From the NCBI GenBank assembly GCA_024275165.1, contig JAJRZQ010000045.1, forward strand, positions 1 to 46,535: a stretch of DNA of 46,535 bases, given 5' to 3'. This DNA comes from a bacterium (GTDB taxonomy: Bacteria > SAR324 > XYD2-FULL-50-16). The notes below the pieces were generated by a model. The model had not been told where the DNA came from, searched no databases, and saw nothing but the letters and a program-made list of their open reading frames with translations. Both the position numbers and the translations under genes were made by a program. Position 1 is the stretch's first letter, and the number at the start of each line of letters is the position of its first letter. Shown here piece after piece: positions 8,704-17,337 of the stretch.

Positions 8704-9816
8704 TTGGATCTGCTCGATTATTTGGCTCATTTGCAGCAAATCCCCGCCCAAGAAGCGGAGCAGCGCTGGGTGCAACAACATCCCTTGCACCCCTTTTCGG
8801 CTTTTTATTTCGCTTCCGCGGCACCGCGAAGCTTTGCCGGCAATGAAATGGCCGCCTTGCAAGCTTTGCAAAACCCCCAAAAAGAACCCGAACGCTTCTG
8901 CCCCCAAGAAATTGACGAACCCGTTAAGGTTGAAATCGACGCAGAGGAGCTGCTCTCCTTCTTTACCCGCCCCACGGCAAGTTTTTTTAAAAATAGCTTG
9001 GGAATCACCTACCCAAGTAAAGAAGACCCCCTGCAAGACACCGAGCCCGTTGAGCTCAGTGGCTTGGAGCGTTGGCAAGTCGGGGATGCCGCCTTAGCCT
9101 CCATCCAAGACGGAACCCCTTGCCCCCCCGAGGCCTTTTTATGGAGTGGCAAGCTGCCCCCCCTGGCCTGGGGGGAAGCCGAATGGGCTCAGTTGCGAGA
9201 AAACCTCGACCCCCTGATCGAGCAATGGCAAAACCGATGCGACGGGGCTAAGGCCCTCAACATCCCCCCCTTTACCCTGGAGTTTTCCCGTCATCGTCTG
9301 CGATGCGACCCCACCGGGGTTTACCCTCAAGGCCTATTGCGGCTTACCTACTCGAAACTGAAAGGGAAAAACCTTCTGATCTTTTGGATTCAGCACCTTT
9401 TAATTTGCGCCGCGCCGCAGGCAGAGTTGAATCAAACCAGCTATCTCATTGCCCGGGGAGAGAAAAAAACCGCAGTCTGCTTGCAGCTCCCCCCCCAACC
9501 CCAGCCTTTATCCCTCTTAGAAGATTTAATCGAGCTGTTTCATCTCGGCCAAAGGCGCCCCCTCCCCCTGCCGATCAATACCGCTTGGGCCTATGCGGAG
9601 GCTATTTTCACAGGAAAAACGCCCGAGCAAGCCGCCTTATTGGCCCGCAAACTCTGGCAAGGCAACCCAATGAGCCCCGGCGACCAAGAGGACCCTTACC
9701 TCCTTCGTGCTTTTGGAGAGCTCGGCCCCGATTTTACGGCCTCGGAGAAAGCTGATTTTTCCTCCCTCGCCCTGCAAATATTTACTCCTTTATTGCAAGC
9801 CCTCAAGGAATCATGA
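8704..9816 (+). CDS. recC: RecC C-terminal third (after the in-frame stop)
   Basis: Continues RecC in the same frame as the upstream part. The codons between 8662 and 8703 already read SQKEEQHRPPSPII, which matches the conserved PPS region of RecC. The first conventional start is TTG at 8704, giving 370 residues: DLLDYLAHLQ, HPLHPFSAFYF, FFTRPTASFFKNSLGI and PVELSGLERWQ, all typical of the RecC C-terminal domain. An AAGGAGGAG stretch at 8668-8676 looks like a strong Shine-Dalgarno but lies about 28 bases before the TTG, too far to drive it well. Its TGA overlaps the recB ATG (ATGA at 9813), so recB translation is normally coupled to this part. Whether it is made at all as a separate protein is doubtful. 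Confidence 0.85.
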   Translation: MDLLDYLAHLQQIPAQEAEQRWVQQHPLHPFSAFYFASAAPRSFAGNEMAALQALQNPQKEPERFCPQEIDEPVKVEIDAEELLSFFTRPTASFFKNSLGITYPSKEDPLQDTEPVELSGLERWQVGDAALASIQDGTPCPPEAFLWSGKLPPLAWGEAEWAQLRENLDPLIEQWQNRCDGAKALNIPPFTLEFSRHRLRCDPTGVYPQGLLRLTYSKLKGKNLLIFWIQHLLICAAPQAELNQTSYLIARGEKKTAVCLQLPPQPQPLSLLEDLIELFHLGQRRPLPLPINTAWAYAEAIFTGKTPEQAALLARKLWQGNPMSPGDQEDPYLLRAFGELGPDFTASEKADFSSLALQIFTPLLQALKES

Positions 9817-12800
9817 CCCTTGATCTGCTCCAATTGCCCCTCCAGGGAAATTGCCTCTTAGAGGCCAGCGCGGGTACCGGTAAAACCTTCAGTTTAACCG
9901 CCCTTTACCTGCGGTTGCTTTTGGAAGAGAAAATTCCCCTCCAGCAAATCCTGGTGGTGAGTTTTACCAAAGCCAGCGCAAGAGACCTACAAGAAAAGAT
10001 TCGGCATCGCTTAAAATTCGCCTTAGAATACTTAGAGGCCGACAACCCTCCCCAAGATCATTTTTTAGCCGGTCTTTTCTCTAAAATCCCCGATTTAAAC
10101 TGGGCTATTCAATGGCTTACACTAGCCTTGCGCAGTTTTGACGAGGCACAAATCCAAACGATTGACTCCTTTTGTACCCGCTCTTTAAAAGAAAATTCCT
10201 TTGAGGCCCGGTTACTCTCTCAATGGGAGGTGACCCCGGATTTAAGGGATTTGGACCAAGAGATTATACAGGATTATTGGGCCCAGCAAACCTTTCACCT
10301 TCCCCTTGAGTTGGTGAAAGCTTTAAAGGAGGCGAAGTTTAGCCCCTCTAGTCTGGTGAACCTGCTCCATTCAATAGGCAATCATGACCAGGTTGAACTG
10401 GTCTATCACACTTACCTCCCCGGATTGCCCGCTCAAAAAACGCTAACCCACGCCTTCCATGCCCTGCGCGAGGCCAAAGGGGAACTGGTGGCCGCCCGGG
10501 CCTTTCTGCTCCAATTGGATTGCTTTGATCGTCGTAAAATCAAGCCCAACTCTCTTGAAACTTGGTTTCAAGAGGTGGAGCGCTTTCTTCAGCAAAGTTC
10601 ACCTCTACCAATCCCCAAAGAGCTGGAACGCATCTGCCCCAATACTTTAGAAGCCGCCAACAAAGGAGAGGCGATCTCTTTTCCCGCTGTTTTCACTTTG
10701 GTCGAGAACCTGGTTGCCCAAGCCCAGACCTATCAGCAAGAGGTTCAGGGTTGGATCAACCGTTTGCAGGTCGAGTTTTATCGCTACTGGCAACAAGAGC
10801 GCCCCCAACGGCTCGAACAGGCAAGGCAAAAGGGCTTTAAGGAATTGCTCCAAGCCCTGCACCGCGCCTTAAGGGGCCCCCGGGGGCAGAGCCTGCTCAA
10901 GAAATTGCAAAGCCAATACCAGGCGGCATTGGTCGATGAGTTTCAAGACACAAACCCCCTGCAATATGAAATCTTTTCTCGCATCTTTAACCAGCGGCGA
11001 TTTTACATGATCGGGGACGCGAAGCAGGCGATTTACGCCTTTCGGGGGGCGGATATTCACGCTTATTTTCAAGCCAAGCAAGACGCTGAAGCACTCCCCC
11101 CCATGGATGTAAATTGGCGCAGCGACCCAGGTTTGATTGAAGCGCTCAATCAACTCTACCAAAGAAGACCCAACCCCTTTCAGTTTCACTTCATCCCCTA
11201 TGTGCCCGTTGCCCCCCGCCCTGAGGCAGCCAACGGCCTCATCGACCTCGGTGCCCCCATTGAGTTAGTCTATTGGCCCAAGGGAGACGAACCCGCTTCT
11301 TCCAAAAATGGCCCCCTCATCGCCAAGGGGCATGCCTTCAGCGAAATTCCCCGCTTTGTGGCCCAACAGGTTTACGATAGCTTGACCGGAGGAGGGCGGT
11401 TGCTCACCCCCCAGGGCCCTATTCCCCTTGAGGCCGATCATATCGCGATCTTGGCGCAAACCAATCAGGAGGGGGAGGCGATTCGCCGGGCTTTGGAAGA
11501 AAAAGGGATTCCCGTTACGGCCCTGCACCGCAAGAGTATCTTTTACAGCTTGCAGGTAAACGAACTCGATTTGATCCTGCTCGCGCTTTTGACCCCCCGC
11601 GACACTACCAAGGTGCGGGCCGCGCTGGCCACTCGGTTGATGGGGCTCAACGCGGCGGCAATCCATCTTTTAGGTAAGGAGGAGCAACGCCTTGCTCAAT
11701 GGATCTCTACTTTTGAAGAAACCGCGAAAATTTGGCACCAGCAAGGCATTGCCCGTGCCTTGCGCCGTCTATTCGACCATGCCCAAACCAAGGTTCGGCT
11801 CTTGAACCAACAAGGAGGAACGCGCTGGGTCACCAACCTGACCCACTTAATAGAACTCTTAACCAAACAAGAGCGCAATGAGCGGCTTAAACCCCAGGAG
11901 CTTTATGATTGGCTGAGTAAAAAACAGCAAACACAATCCGAGGAGGAAGAAGAAGCCTTCATCCGCATGGAAACCGGAGCCAAGGCGGTCAGCGTCTTAA
12001 CCTTACATAAAAGTAAAGGATTAGAGTACCCTATTGTTTACTGCCCCTATCTTTGGAGCAGTGCCAAGCGCAAGCAGGCCCGACTCTTTCACGACCCCGT
12101 TAAAAATCAGCTCTCCTTTGCTTTGGATTCAGAAACAAAAAACCAATACCAAGAGTTGATCGATCAAGAATGCCTACAAGAAGCCCTGAGGTTGCAATAT
12201 GTAGGTTTAACCCGAGCCAAGCACAAGTTGGTGCTCTATTACGGAATGATTGCCGGGATGTTTGATTCCTCCCTAACCCAACTTTTATTTGGAGAAACCC
12301 TCCAGCCCAAAGACAAAGACCTCGCCCCAAAGATACAACAAAGCTTAACCGAGCTTTGTCGGGTCACAGGAATCAAGCTGAAAGGGTTACCCTCCTTGGA
12401 CCATCAACTCTATAGCCCCCAGGGAACCGCTCCCCTCAACTTGGATTTTTTGCGCTTGGATCAACCCTTGGATACCCGTCACCGGGTGAGCAGTTTTTCA
12501 GGGTTAACCCGCCTGCACCACACCGCGCCCGGCCCCCTCTGGCTAGAGCGCTTAGAGGGAGAAGACGCTGTTTCCCCCTCCATCGAAGTCTCTCACCCCA
12601 TTGCCTTAAAATCGTTTCCCAAAGGAGCCAAGGCAGGGAATTTTTTCCATGATCTTTTGGAAAAAATTGATTTTACGCGGCTCGACAACGCAGAGACTTG
12701 GCAAACCCTTCAACGAGAATGCGCCCGCTACGGATTCGTTTACGATGCTTGGAAACAACCGCTGGAGCGTTTTTTAAGCGACTTTCTGCATACTCCCCTT

Positions 12801-13343
12801 GACCCGGCTCCGTCCGCCTTTGCCTTAAAGGATTTACCCCCCCAAGCGCGCTGGAACGAATTGGACTTTCTCTTTCCCGTCAAGGGGAACCTGACCCCCT
12901 TCCGTTTGGCTCAACGCCTCCGGCCCTTTGAGCGTGAATTAGGGCTCGTGGGTTACGCAGAGGAGGTGGAACAATTGGAGTTTCAGCACTTGCGTGGATT
13001 TTTAAAGGGCTTTATCGACCTCGTTTATTTTTGGCAAGGGCGCTATCATTTACTGGATTATAAAAGTAACCACTTAGGGGATGAGTATGCGGATTACTCC
13101 CCCAGCAAGATGAATCAATGCATGCGACAACACCATTACCCCCTGCAAATGCTTTTTTATTCCTTGGCCCTGCATCGGCTTTTGAAAATTCGTTTAAAAA
13201 ATTACCATCCGACACAACATTTGGGAGACTGCCATTATCTTTTTCTTCGGGGAATGCGGCCAAGCGGCGGCGAAGGGGTCTATCCAACCACCCCGCCCTT
13301 TGCCCTGATTGAGTCTTTAGATCAACTCATGGAGGGACAATGA
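9813..13343 (+). CDS. recB: RecB, helicase-nuclease subunit of exodeoxyribonuclease V
   Basis: 3'-5' superfamily 1A helicase and the only nuclease of RecBCD, 1,176 residues (E. coli 1,180). Walker A is EASAGTGKT at 17-25. Then come VVSFTKASARDL (motif Ia), DEFQDTNPLQYEIF (Walker B, ~370), GDAKQAIYAFRGAD (motif III), a long helicase 2B/2A region, LTLHKSKGLEYPIVY (motif V) and YVGLTRAKHKL (motif VI). The C-terminal RecB-family nuclease is intact: GFIDLVYF with Asp near 1068 and LLDYKSN with Asp/Lys near 1081-1083, almost the same numbering as E. coli D1067/D1080/K1082. The start overlaps the recC stop (ATGA), and its own stop overlaps recD in the same way, so the three are translationally coupled. 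No defects are seen. Confidence 0.97.
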   Translation: MTLDLLQLPLQGNCLLEASAGTGKTFSLTALYLRLLLEEKIPLQQILVVSFTKASARDLQEKIRHRLKFALEYLEADNPPQDHFLAGLFSKIPDLNWAIQWLTLALRSFDEAQIQTIDSFCTRSLKENSFEARLLSQWEVTPDLRDLDQEIIQDYWAQQTFHLPLELVKALKEAKFSPSSLVNLLHSIGNHDQVELVYHTYLPGLPAQKTLTHAFHALREAKGELVAARAFLLQLDCFDRRKIKPNSLETWFQEVERFLQQSSPLPIPKELERICPNTLEAANKGEAISFPAVFTLVENLVAQAQTYQQEVQGWINRLQVEFYRYWQQERPQRLEQARQKGFKELLQALHRALRGPRGQSLLKKLQSQYQAALVDEFQDTNPLQYEIFSRIFNQRRFYMIGDAKQAIYAFRGADIHAYFQAKQDAEALPPMDVNWRSDPGLIEALNQLYQRRPNPFQFHFIPYVPVAPRPEAANGLIDLGAPIELVYWPKGDEPASSKNGPLIAKGHAFSEIPRFVAQQVYDSLTGGGRLLTPQGPIPLEADHIAILAQTNQEGEAIRRALEEKGIPVTALHRKSIFYSLQVNELDLILLALLTPRDTTKVRAALATRLMGLNAAAIHLLGKEEQRLAQWISTFEETAKIWHQQGIARALRRLFDHAQTKVRLLNQQGGTRWVTNLTHLIELLTKQERNERLKPQELYDWLSKKQQTQSEEEEEAFIRMETGAKAVSVLTLHKSKGLEYPIVYCPYLWSSAKRKQARLFHDPVKNQLSFALDSETKNQYQELIDQECLQEALRLQYVGLTRAKHKLVLYYGMIAGMFDSSLTQLLFGETLQPKDKDLAPKIQQSLTELCRVTGIKLKGLPSLDHQLYSPQGTAPLNLDFLRLDQPLDTRHRVSSFSGLTRLHHTAPGPLWLERLEGEDAVSPSIEVSHPIALKSFPKGAKAGNFFHDLLEKIDFTRLDNAETWQTLQRECARYGFVYDAWKQPLERFLSDFLHTPLDPAPSAFALKDLPPQARWNELDFLFPVKGNLTPFRLAQRLRPFERELGLVGYAEEVEQLEFQHLRGFLKGFIDLVYFWQGRYHLLDYKSNHLGDEYADYSPSKMNQCMRQHHYPLQMLFYSLALHRLLKIRLKNYHPTQHLGDCHYLFLRGMRPSGGEGVYPTTPPFALIESLDQLMEGQ

Positions 13344-15151
13344 CCCTCCGCCAACAACTCTACGAATTAGGCTACCTCTCTCACCTGGATTTTCATGTTG
13401 CCGAACTTTTAGGCCCCCTGGCCCCCCGAAGAGACGAGCAGGTGCTTTTGGCCCTGTCCTTGACCCATCGGGCCACGGGCCACGGGCATATCTGCCTTCC
13501 CCTGCAAGGGCTGGAGTCTCTTTATGTCCAGAGGGGGGAGCAAGAATTGGAAATCCAACTCCCCCCCACAAAAGAATGGATCAACGCCTTAAAACAAAGC
13601 CCCTTGGTCGGCCCTGATTTGCCTCTTTTTTTAGATGACCGCTCCCGGCTCTACTTGGGAAAGTACTACGCCTATGAGCGCAAGCTGGTACAAGAGGTGC
13701 AAAACCGCCTGCAATATGAACGGGTTCAAACTGAAGAACTCTTCCCCTTGCTGCAATATTATTTCCCCCAAGGTGATCGGCAAGATTTGCAACGACTCGC
13801 GGCAATCAATGCGCTCCATCATCGTTTTTCGGTGATCACCGGGGGGCCGGGAACCGGAAAAACCACCACCGTAGCCAAGTTGTTGGGAATCTATATTGAA
13901 AGCGCCTTAAAAAAAGGAAAAAAGCCGCACATTACCCTTTTAGCCCCCACCGGAAAAGCCGCCGGGCAAATGACCCGCAGCCTGACTCAAGCGAGAGAGC
14001 AGTTGAATTACCCCCCAGAGGTACTGCCCTATCTACCTGCAAAGGCAACCACTCTCCACCGCGCCTTAAAGGTAGACCGGAACCATCCCTCAAGCTTTAA
14101 AAAAAACCGTCACAACCCCTTGGTGACTGATTTGGTGGTAATTGATGAAGCGAGCATGATCGACTTGCCCCTTTGGACCAAACTGCTCGACGCCATTCCT
14201 CCAACCAGCAAGGTGATTTTTTTAGGGGATCGCGACCAACTCGCCAGCGTAGAGGCAGGCGCGATTTTGGGGGATTTATGCAACCCCGCCCGCTACGGGG
14301 GCCAAAGCCAAGAACAACTGCGAGATTACGCCGCCTTGAACGCGCCTCCAGCCAAAGAAAGCAACCCCCGGCAAAGGGGCTTTTATGATTGTATCACCCA
14401 CTTGGATTTTTCCCGTCGTTTTGACCCCACCCAGGGGATTGGCCGACTCGCCACGGCCATTCGGAAGGGGGATGTCGCCGAGGTGTTTCGAGCTTTGGAA
14501 GAAGAAGAACAGGTCGAATGGATTCAGCCAACTCAACAACAGGGGCTCTCAAAGCTTTTTTTTCCGCTCATCGAGCAGGCCTTATCCCCCTATTTAAAAA
14601 CTCAAACCCCTCAAGAGGCTCTTGCGGCGAGCGAAAACTTTGCCCTCCTATGCGCTCATCGGGTCGGCTTTTTGGGGGCTGATTGGGCCAATGAAGTCAT
14701 TGAGGCTGATTTACAAAACAAGGGATTGCTGGATTCTTCCGGCTCCTGGTATCGCTTACGGCCCCTGATGATTCGCGCCAACGACAGTCGACAAGATTTG
14801 TTTAATGGAGATGTCGGCTGCGTCTTCCCCGACTATCGTTTGTCTCATGCCCCCCCCATGGCTTGGTTTGCCCAGGGGGAAGAACTCAAACCCCGCTCCC
14901 CCAGTTTATTGCCCCCGCACCAAACGAATTTTGCCATGACCGTGCATAAATCTCAAGGGTCTGAATTTAAAGAAGTATTTTTACTGCTCCCCGCAAACCC
15001 TTCCCATGTTCTCAACCGAGAACTGATCTACACGGCCGTGACCCGAGCGAAAAGCAAATTTTGGGTCTTGGGCTCGAAAGAAGTCTTGAGCGCGGCCATC
15101 CGCACCCGTATTCAGCGCGACTCCGGGTTAAAAGATCATTTTTGGGGCTAG
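13340..15151 (+). CDS. recD: RecD, 5'-3' helicase subunit of exodeoxyribonuclease V
   Basis: Superfamily 1B helicase that gives RecBCD its fast motor, 603 residues (E. coli 608). An N-terminal RecC-contacting domain (1-~140) is followed by Walker A TGGPGTGKTTT (~166-176), LLAPTGKAAGQM (Ia), VVIDEASMIDL (Walker B), GDRDQLASVEAGAIL (III), FAMTVHKSQGSEF (V) and IYTAVTRAKSKFWVLG (VI). The start codon overlaps the recB stop (ATGA, 13340-13343). There is no gap or break. It completes a recCBD operon; with recC interrupted, intact RecB and RecD could not form the normal complex. Confidence 0.97.
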   Translation: MTLRQQLYELGYLSHLDFHVAELLGPLAPRRDEQVLLALSLTHRATGHGHICLPLQGLESLYVQRGEQELEIQLPPTKEWINALKQSPLVGPDLPLFLDDRSRLYLGKYYAYERKLVQEVQNRLQYERVQTEELFPLLQYYFPQGDRQDLQRLAAINALHHRFSVITGGPGTGKTTTVAKLLGIYIESALKKGKKPHITLLAPTGKAAGQMTRSLTQAREQLNYPPEVLPYLPAKATTLHRALKVDRNHPSSFKKNRHNPLVTDLVVIDEASMIDLPLWTKLLDAIPPTSKVIFLGDRDQLASVEAGAILGDLCNPARYGGQSQEQLRDYAALNAPPAKESNPRQRGFYDCITHLDFSRRFDPTQGIGRLATAIRKGDVAEVFRALEEEEQVEWIQPTQQQGLSKLFFPLIEQALSPYLKTQTPQEALAASENFALLCAHRVGFLGADWANEVIEADLQNKGLLDSSGSWYRLRPLMIRANDSRQDLFNGDVGCVFPDYRLSHAPPMAWFAQGEELKPRSPSLLPPHQTNFAMTVHKSQGSEFKEVFLLLPANPSHVLNRELIYTAVTRAKSKFWVLGSKEVLSAAIRTRIQRDSGLKDHFWG

Positions 15152-15291
15152 GCTACAGACCCCTCCAATCTACAGCTTTTTGGGGCTTCCTCTTGCCAAG
15201 CGAGAAAAGCTCCCATATATAAAAGGAGAAAGGGGGGAGTTTAGTTTACAAGGGGCGACCCAATTTATCCTCGCAGACCATAGGAATCTAT

Positions 15292-15990
15292 ATGCCTTTA
15301 TTTTTTCTTGCTTTATTCGCCCTACTTTTTTCTCTCAGCGGCTGCGACAATGATAAAGCTCAGTTACTGAAAGAGAAAAATTGCCCCAACTGCCAGCTCA
15401 TCAATACTTATTTGCGCGAATCCAAACTCGCTGGCGCGGATTTATCCAAAGCCAATCTGCAAGCGGCGGACTTGACCTTTGCCGATTTAAAGGGGGCCAA
15501 CTTAAAAGGAGCCTTTTTGTTTGGCACGATCTTAGCCGGATCAGACCTCTCCGGGGCTGATTTAACCAACGCCTTTGTGGTAACCGCCAACTTGCAGGGG
15601 GCAAAGCTTGAAGGGGCCATCATTAAAAATACGGATTTCTCCGGAGCGATTTGGACCAATGGAATCCGCTGCCGCCGCCGCTCCATTGATAAATGTTACT
15701 TTAGTGATCGGCAACGCTTGAGCGAAACCAACAATTGCGAAAAATGCAAACTCGAAAACCTTGATTTATCGGGGAAGTCACTTGCCGGGGCCAACTTAGC
15801 CGAGGCAAAACTCAATAAAGCCAACCTCATTCAAACGGACTTATCCGGAGCCAACCTGACTGCCGCCGACCTGAGGAGCGCGAAGCTCGAAGGGGCAAAT
15901 CTAAAGGGCACAATCTTAGAAGGCGCGATTTGGACGGACGGAAAGCAATGCCAGAAAGGCTCCATTGGTAAATGTATCCGGGCAAAGTAG
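15292..15990 (+). CDS. pentapeptide-repeat lipoprotein with duplicated CxxC module
   Basis: Predicted lipoprotein of 232 residues: a hydrophobic leader ends in the lipobox LSGC, with lipidated Cys18. The mature part consists of pentapeptide repeats A(D/N)LxX, which form a right-handed four-sided beta-helix. The repeats are arranged as two homologous halves. Each half starts with a cysteine pair (NCPNCQL ~31; NCEKCKL ~144), runs through seven or more pentapeptides (for example GADLSKANLQAADL) and closes with GAIWT(N/D)G and a C-x(n)-SI(D/G)KC pair. The paired cysteines suggest periplasmic disulfides or metal sites capping each beta-helix. The surface location and lipid anchor argue against a gyrase-protecting Qnr-type role. 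It sits 140 bases after recD and just before the R3H gene; transcription may continue into the latter. Confidence 0.8.
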   Translation: MPLFFLALFALLFSLSGCDNDKAQLLKEKNCPNCQLINTYLRESKLAGADLSKANLQAADLTFADLKGANLKGAFLFGTILAGSDLSGADLTNAFVVTANLQGAKLEGAIIKNTDFSGAIWTNGIRCRRRSIDKCYFSDRQRLSETNNCEKCKLENLDLSGKSLAGANLAEAKLNKANLIQTDLSGANLTAADLRSAKLEGANLKGTILEGAIWTDGKQCQKGSIGKCIRAK

Positions 15991-15993
15991 TCT

Positions 15994-16482
15994 TTGCTTG
16001 ACCCTAGACCCCGTAAACTCTATGTTGAGTTTTACCCAGAAGGAACCAGGATGGACGAACAGCTAATTGAGACCTACGAGCAAGAGTTTATCGGCTTTTT
16101 GAAGTCCGGTGAAGAGATTTTGCATCTACCGCCAATGAACTCCTACCAACGCCGATTGATCCATCAATTGGCCTCGGAGTTTAAATTTGACACCAGTTCC
16201 GAAGGGGAGGGGGAGCAGCGGCATGTGGTCGTTCGAAAAAATGACGATTCCTCTGCCCCGGAGAAACGAAAAACCGGCCAGCCCACCCTCTGGAACTTTG
16301 GCGATCGCGAGTTCATTGTCAACAGCATGGAGTCGATCTGGATCTTCTTAGCGAAAGATGGCAGCATCGGTACCTGGGATGAATCGGTCACTCAGTTGAT
16401 TCTAACCAAAAAATTAGTCACCAGCGGTTCCTTTAAGATTAAAGACAGCCAGATCATTGAGATTCAAGACCCAAATTGGTAA
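15994..16482 (+). CDS. small R3H-domain protein
   Basis: Likely single-stranded nucleic-acid-binding protein. Reading from TTG at 15994 gives 162 residues; ATG at 16051, preceded by AGGAACCAGG, gives 143 and is the better start. An R3H motif is seen at the N-terminal side: SYQRRLIHQLASEF has the defining R-x-x-x-H spacing, followed by HVVVRK, the usual terminal strand. The C-terminal ~80 residues (LWNFGDREFIVNSMESIW onward, with DPNW at the end) match no domain I know. There is no signal peptide. It follows the pentapeptide lipoprotein by only 3 bases if TTG is used, so the two are probably co-transcribed. It is not the oriC-linked R3H protein Jag, which has KH domains. Confidence 0.7.
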   Translation: MLDPRPRKLYVEFYPEGTRMDEQLIETYEQEFIGFLKSGEEILHLPPMNSYQRRLIHQLASEFKFDTSSEGEGEQRHVVVRKNDDSSAPEKRKTGQPTLWNFGDREFIVNSMESIWIFLAKDGSIGTWDESVTQLILTKKLVTSGSFKIKDSQIIEIQDPNW

Positions 16483-16678
16483 GCATAGCTACATAAATTC
16501 CAATTACTTTGCTCTTAACCACCTTGTCTGTTGAAAGATTTTATTGATCCGGCTTGGTTTGCTTTTGCCCCTCCGCCACCACGCTGTCTATATTCGGGTA
16601 ATCTTTTGTTTTAATAGGTAAAATAAACACTTTTAAAGAATCAATCCCCTCCCTTTACTGCTCGGTTTTTCTTAAGAA

Positions 16679-16739
16679 TTTCGCTTCGCGAAAGGCTGTT
16701 TTACACAGGTTATCCACAAGTTGGAATTTGCGGAAATTC
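16679..16739. promoter_or_regulatory. two tandem DnaA-box-like 9-mers flanked by small dyads
   Basis: TTTTACACA (16699-16707) and TTATCCACA (16710-16718) lie head-to-tail 11 bases apart. The second is the perfect consensus DnaA box, and the first fits the relaxed TTWTNCACA form. They are flanked by TTTCGC-TTC-GCGAAA (16679-16693) and GAATTT-GCGG-AAATTC (16724-16739). The rest of the 275-base gap (16483-16757) holds no gene. It could be a DnaA-controlled site; nothing nearby (dnaA, dnaN, parAB) supports a replication origin. Confidence 0.4.
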
Positions 16740-16741
16740 TG

Positions 16742-16760
16742 AAAAAAAACTCGAGTTTTA
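16742..16760 (-). terminator. terminator overlapping the smr stop codon
   Basis: Palindrome AAAACTCGAGTTTT (16746-16759) followed on the minus strand by four more T. It overlaps the TAA of the smr gene at 16758-16760. The stem is short and A/T-heavy. Confidence 0.45.
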
Positions 16761-17282
16761 AGAAAAAAATAATAGAATCGCCCCCTCGCCCCCGAGATGC
16801 TGAGGGGCTCGTCTCATTTCCTTGATCTTCGCTTCTCGTAAATGAGAGAGCCAATCCCAAATTTCTCGCCGCAAAACCCCTCCTGAAGGGCCGGAATTGA
16901 GCCCTTTCCCCGTAATGATCAATAGGCTTTGAATGCGCCCCGCCCGCCCTAAATCCAACATGATCTGAGTTTGGCGCATGGCCTGTTCTAAGGTCAAGCC
17001 ATGTAGGTCCAGGATTTTTTGAGGTTGAAAATGCTTTTTCTTCCCTAAAGGGGCACGAGTTCGCGCCACCTTGGACGCGCCGAGAAATTTATTGGGCTCC
17101 GTCTTTTTTACCACTCCAGGCCGCAGAGAAGGCAAGGTCGGATTTTTTTTCAAAATTCGCTGATTCTCTTTATGGGGCTCTCGTTTTAGAGGCTTCACCC
17201 CTTGCATCAGCTTTTTAAATTCTTCATCTTCGCTATGGGAAGTCATTGTTTTGCCCTTGCTCTCCCCGGCAGGTTGGTTCAT
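16758..17282 (-). CDS. Smr-domain protein
   Basis: Small MutS-related (Smr) domain protein of 174 residues, a family with nicking-endonuclease or RNA-cleaving activity. The N-terminal half (to ~85) is basic and low-complexity, with GVKPLKREPHKEN of the kind seen in proteobacterial SmrA/B proteins. The Smr domain follows: ILDLHGLTLEQAM (the catalytic DLHG), then LLIITGKGLNSG (GKG loop, normally TGKG followed by G/L), GGVLRREIWDWL and the closing GGEGAILLFF. Two ATG starts are possible: 17282 and, 12 codons in, 17246, which has a weak AAGGGC site. The gene is divergent from dapB with about 56 bases between starts. No operon partner. Domain call is firm; the biological role is not known. Confidence 0.88.
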   Translation of the reverse strand: MNQPAGESKGKTMTSHSEDEEFKKLMQGVKPLKREPHKENQRILKKNPTLPSLRPGVVKKTEPNKFLGASKVARTRAPLGKKKHFQPQKILDLHGLTLEQAMRQTQIMLDLGRAGRIQSLLIITGKGLNSGPSGGVLRREIWDWLSHLREAKIKEMRRAPQHLGGEGAILLFFS

Positions 17283-17337
17283 GTTTATGGATACAGGGGG
17301 CTTTCGTGCCCCTGATTCATTTCAAAGGAGTAGCCAA

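Noticed and set aside
8608-9078. Open frame on the minus strand across the recC break
   Set aside because: Antisense to conserved RecC sequence that is continuous on both sides of the stop; not a separate inserted gene.
15292-15990. Quinolone-resistance (Qnr/MfpA) pentapeptide protein
   Set aside because: It has a lipobox and cysteine caps, so it is exported and lipidated and cannot reach gyrase.
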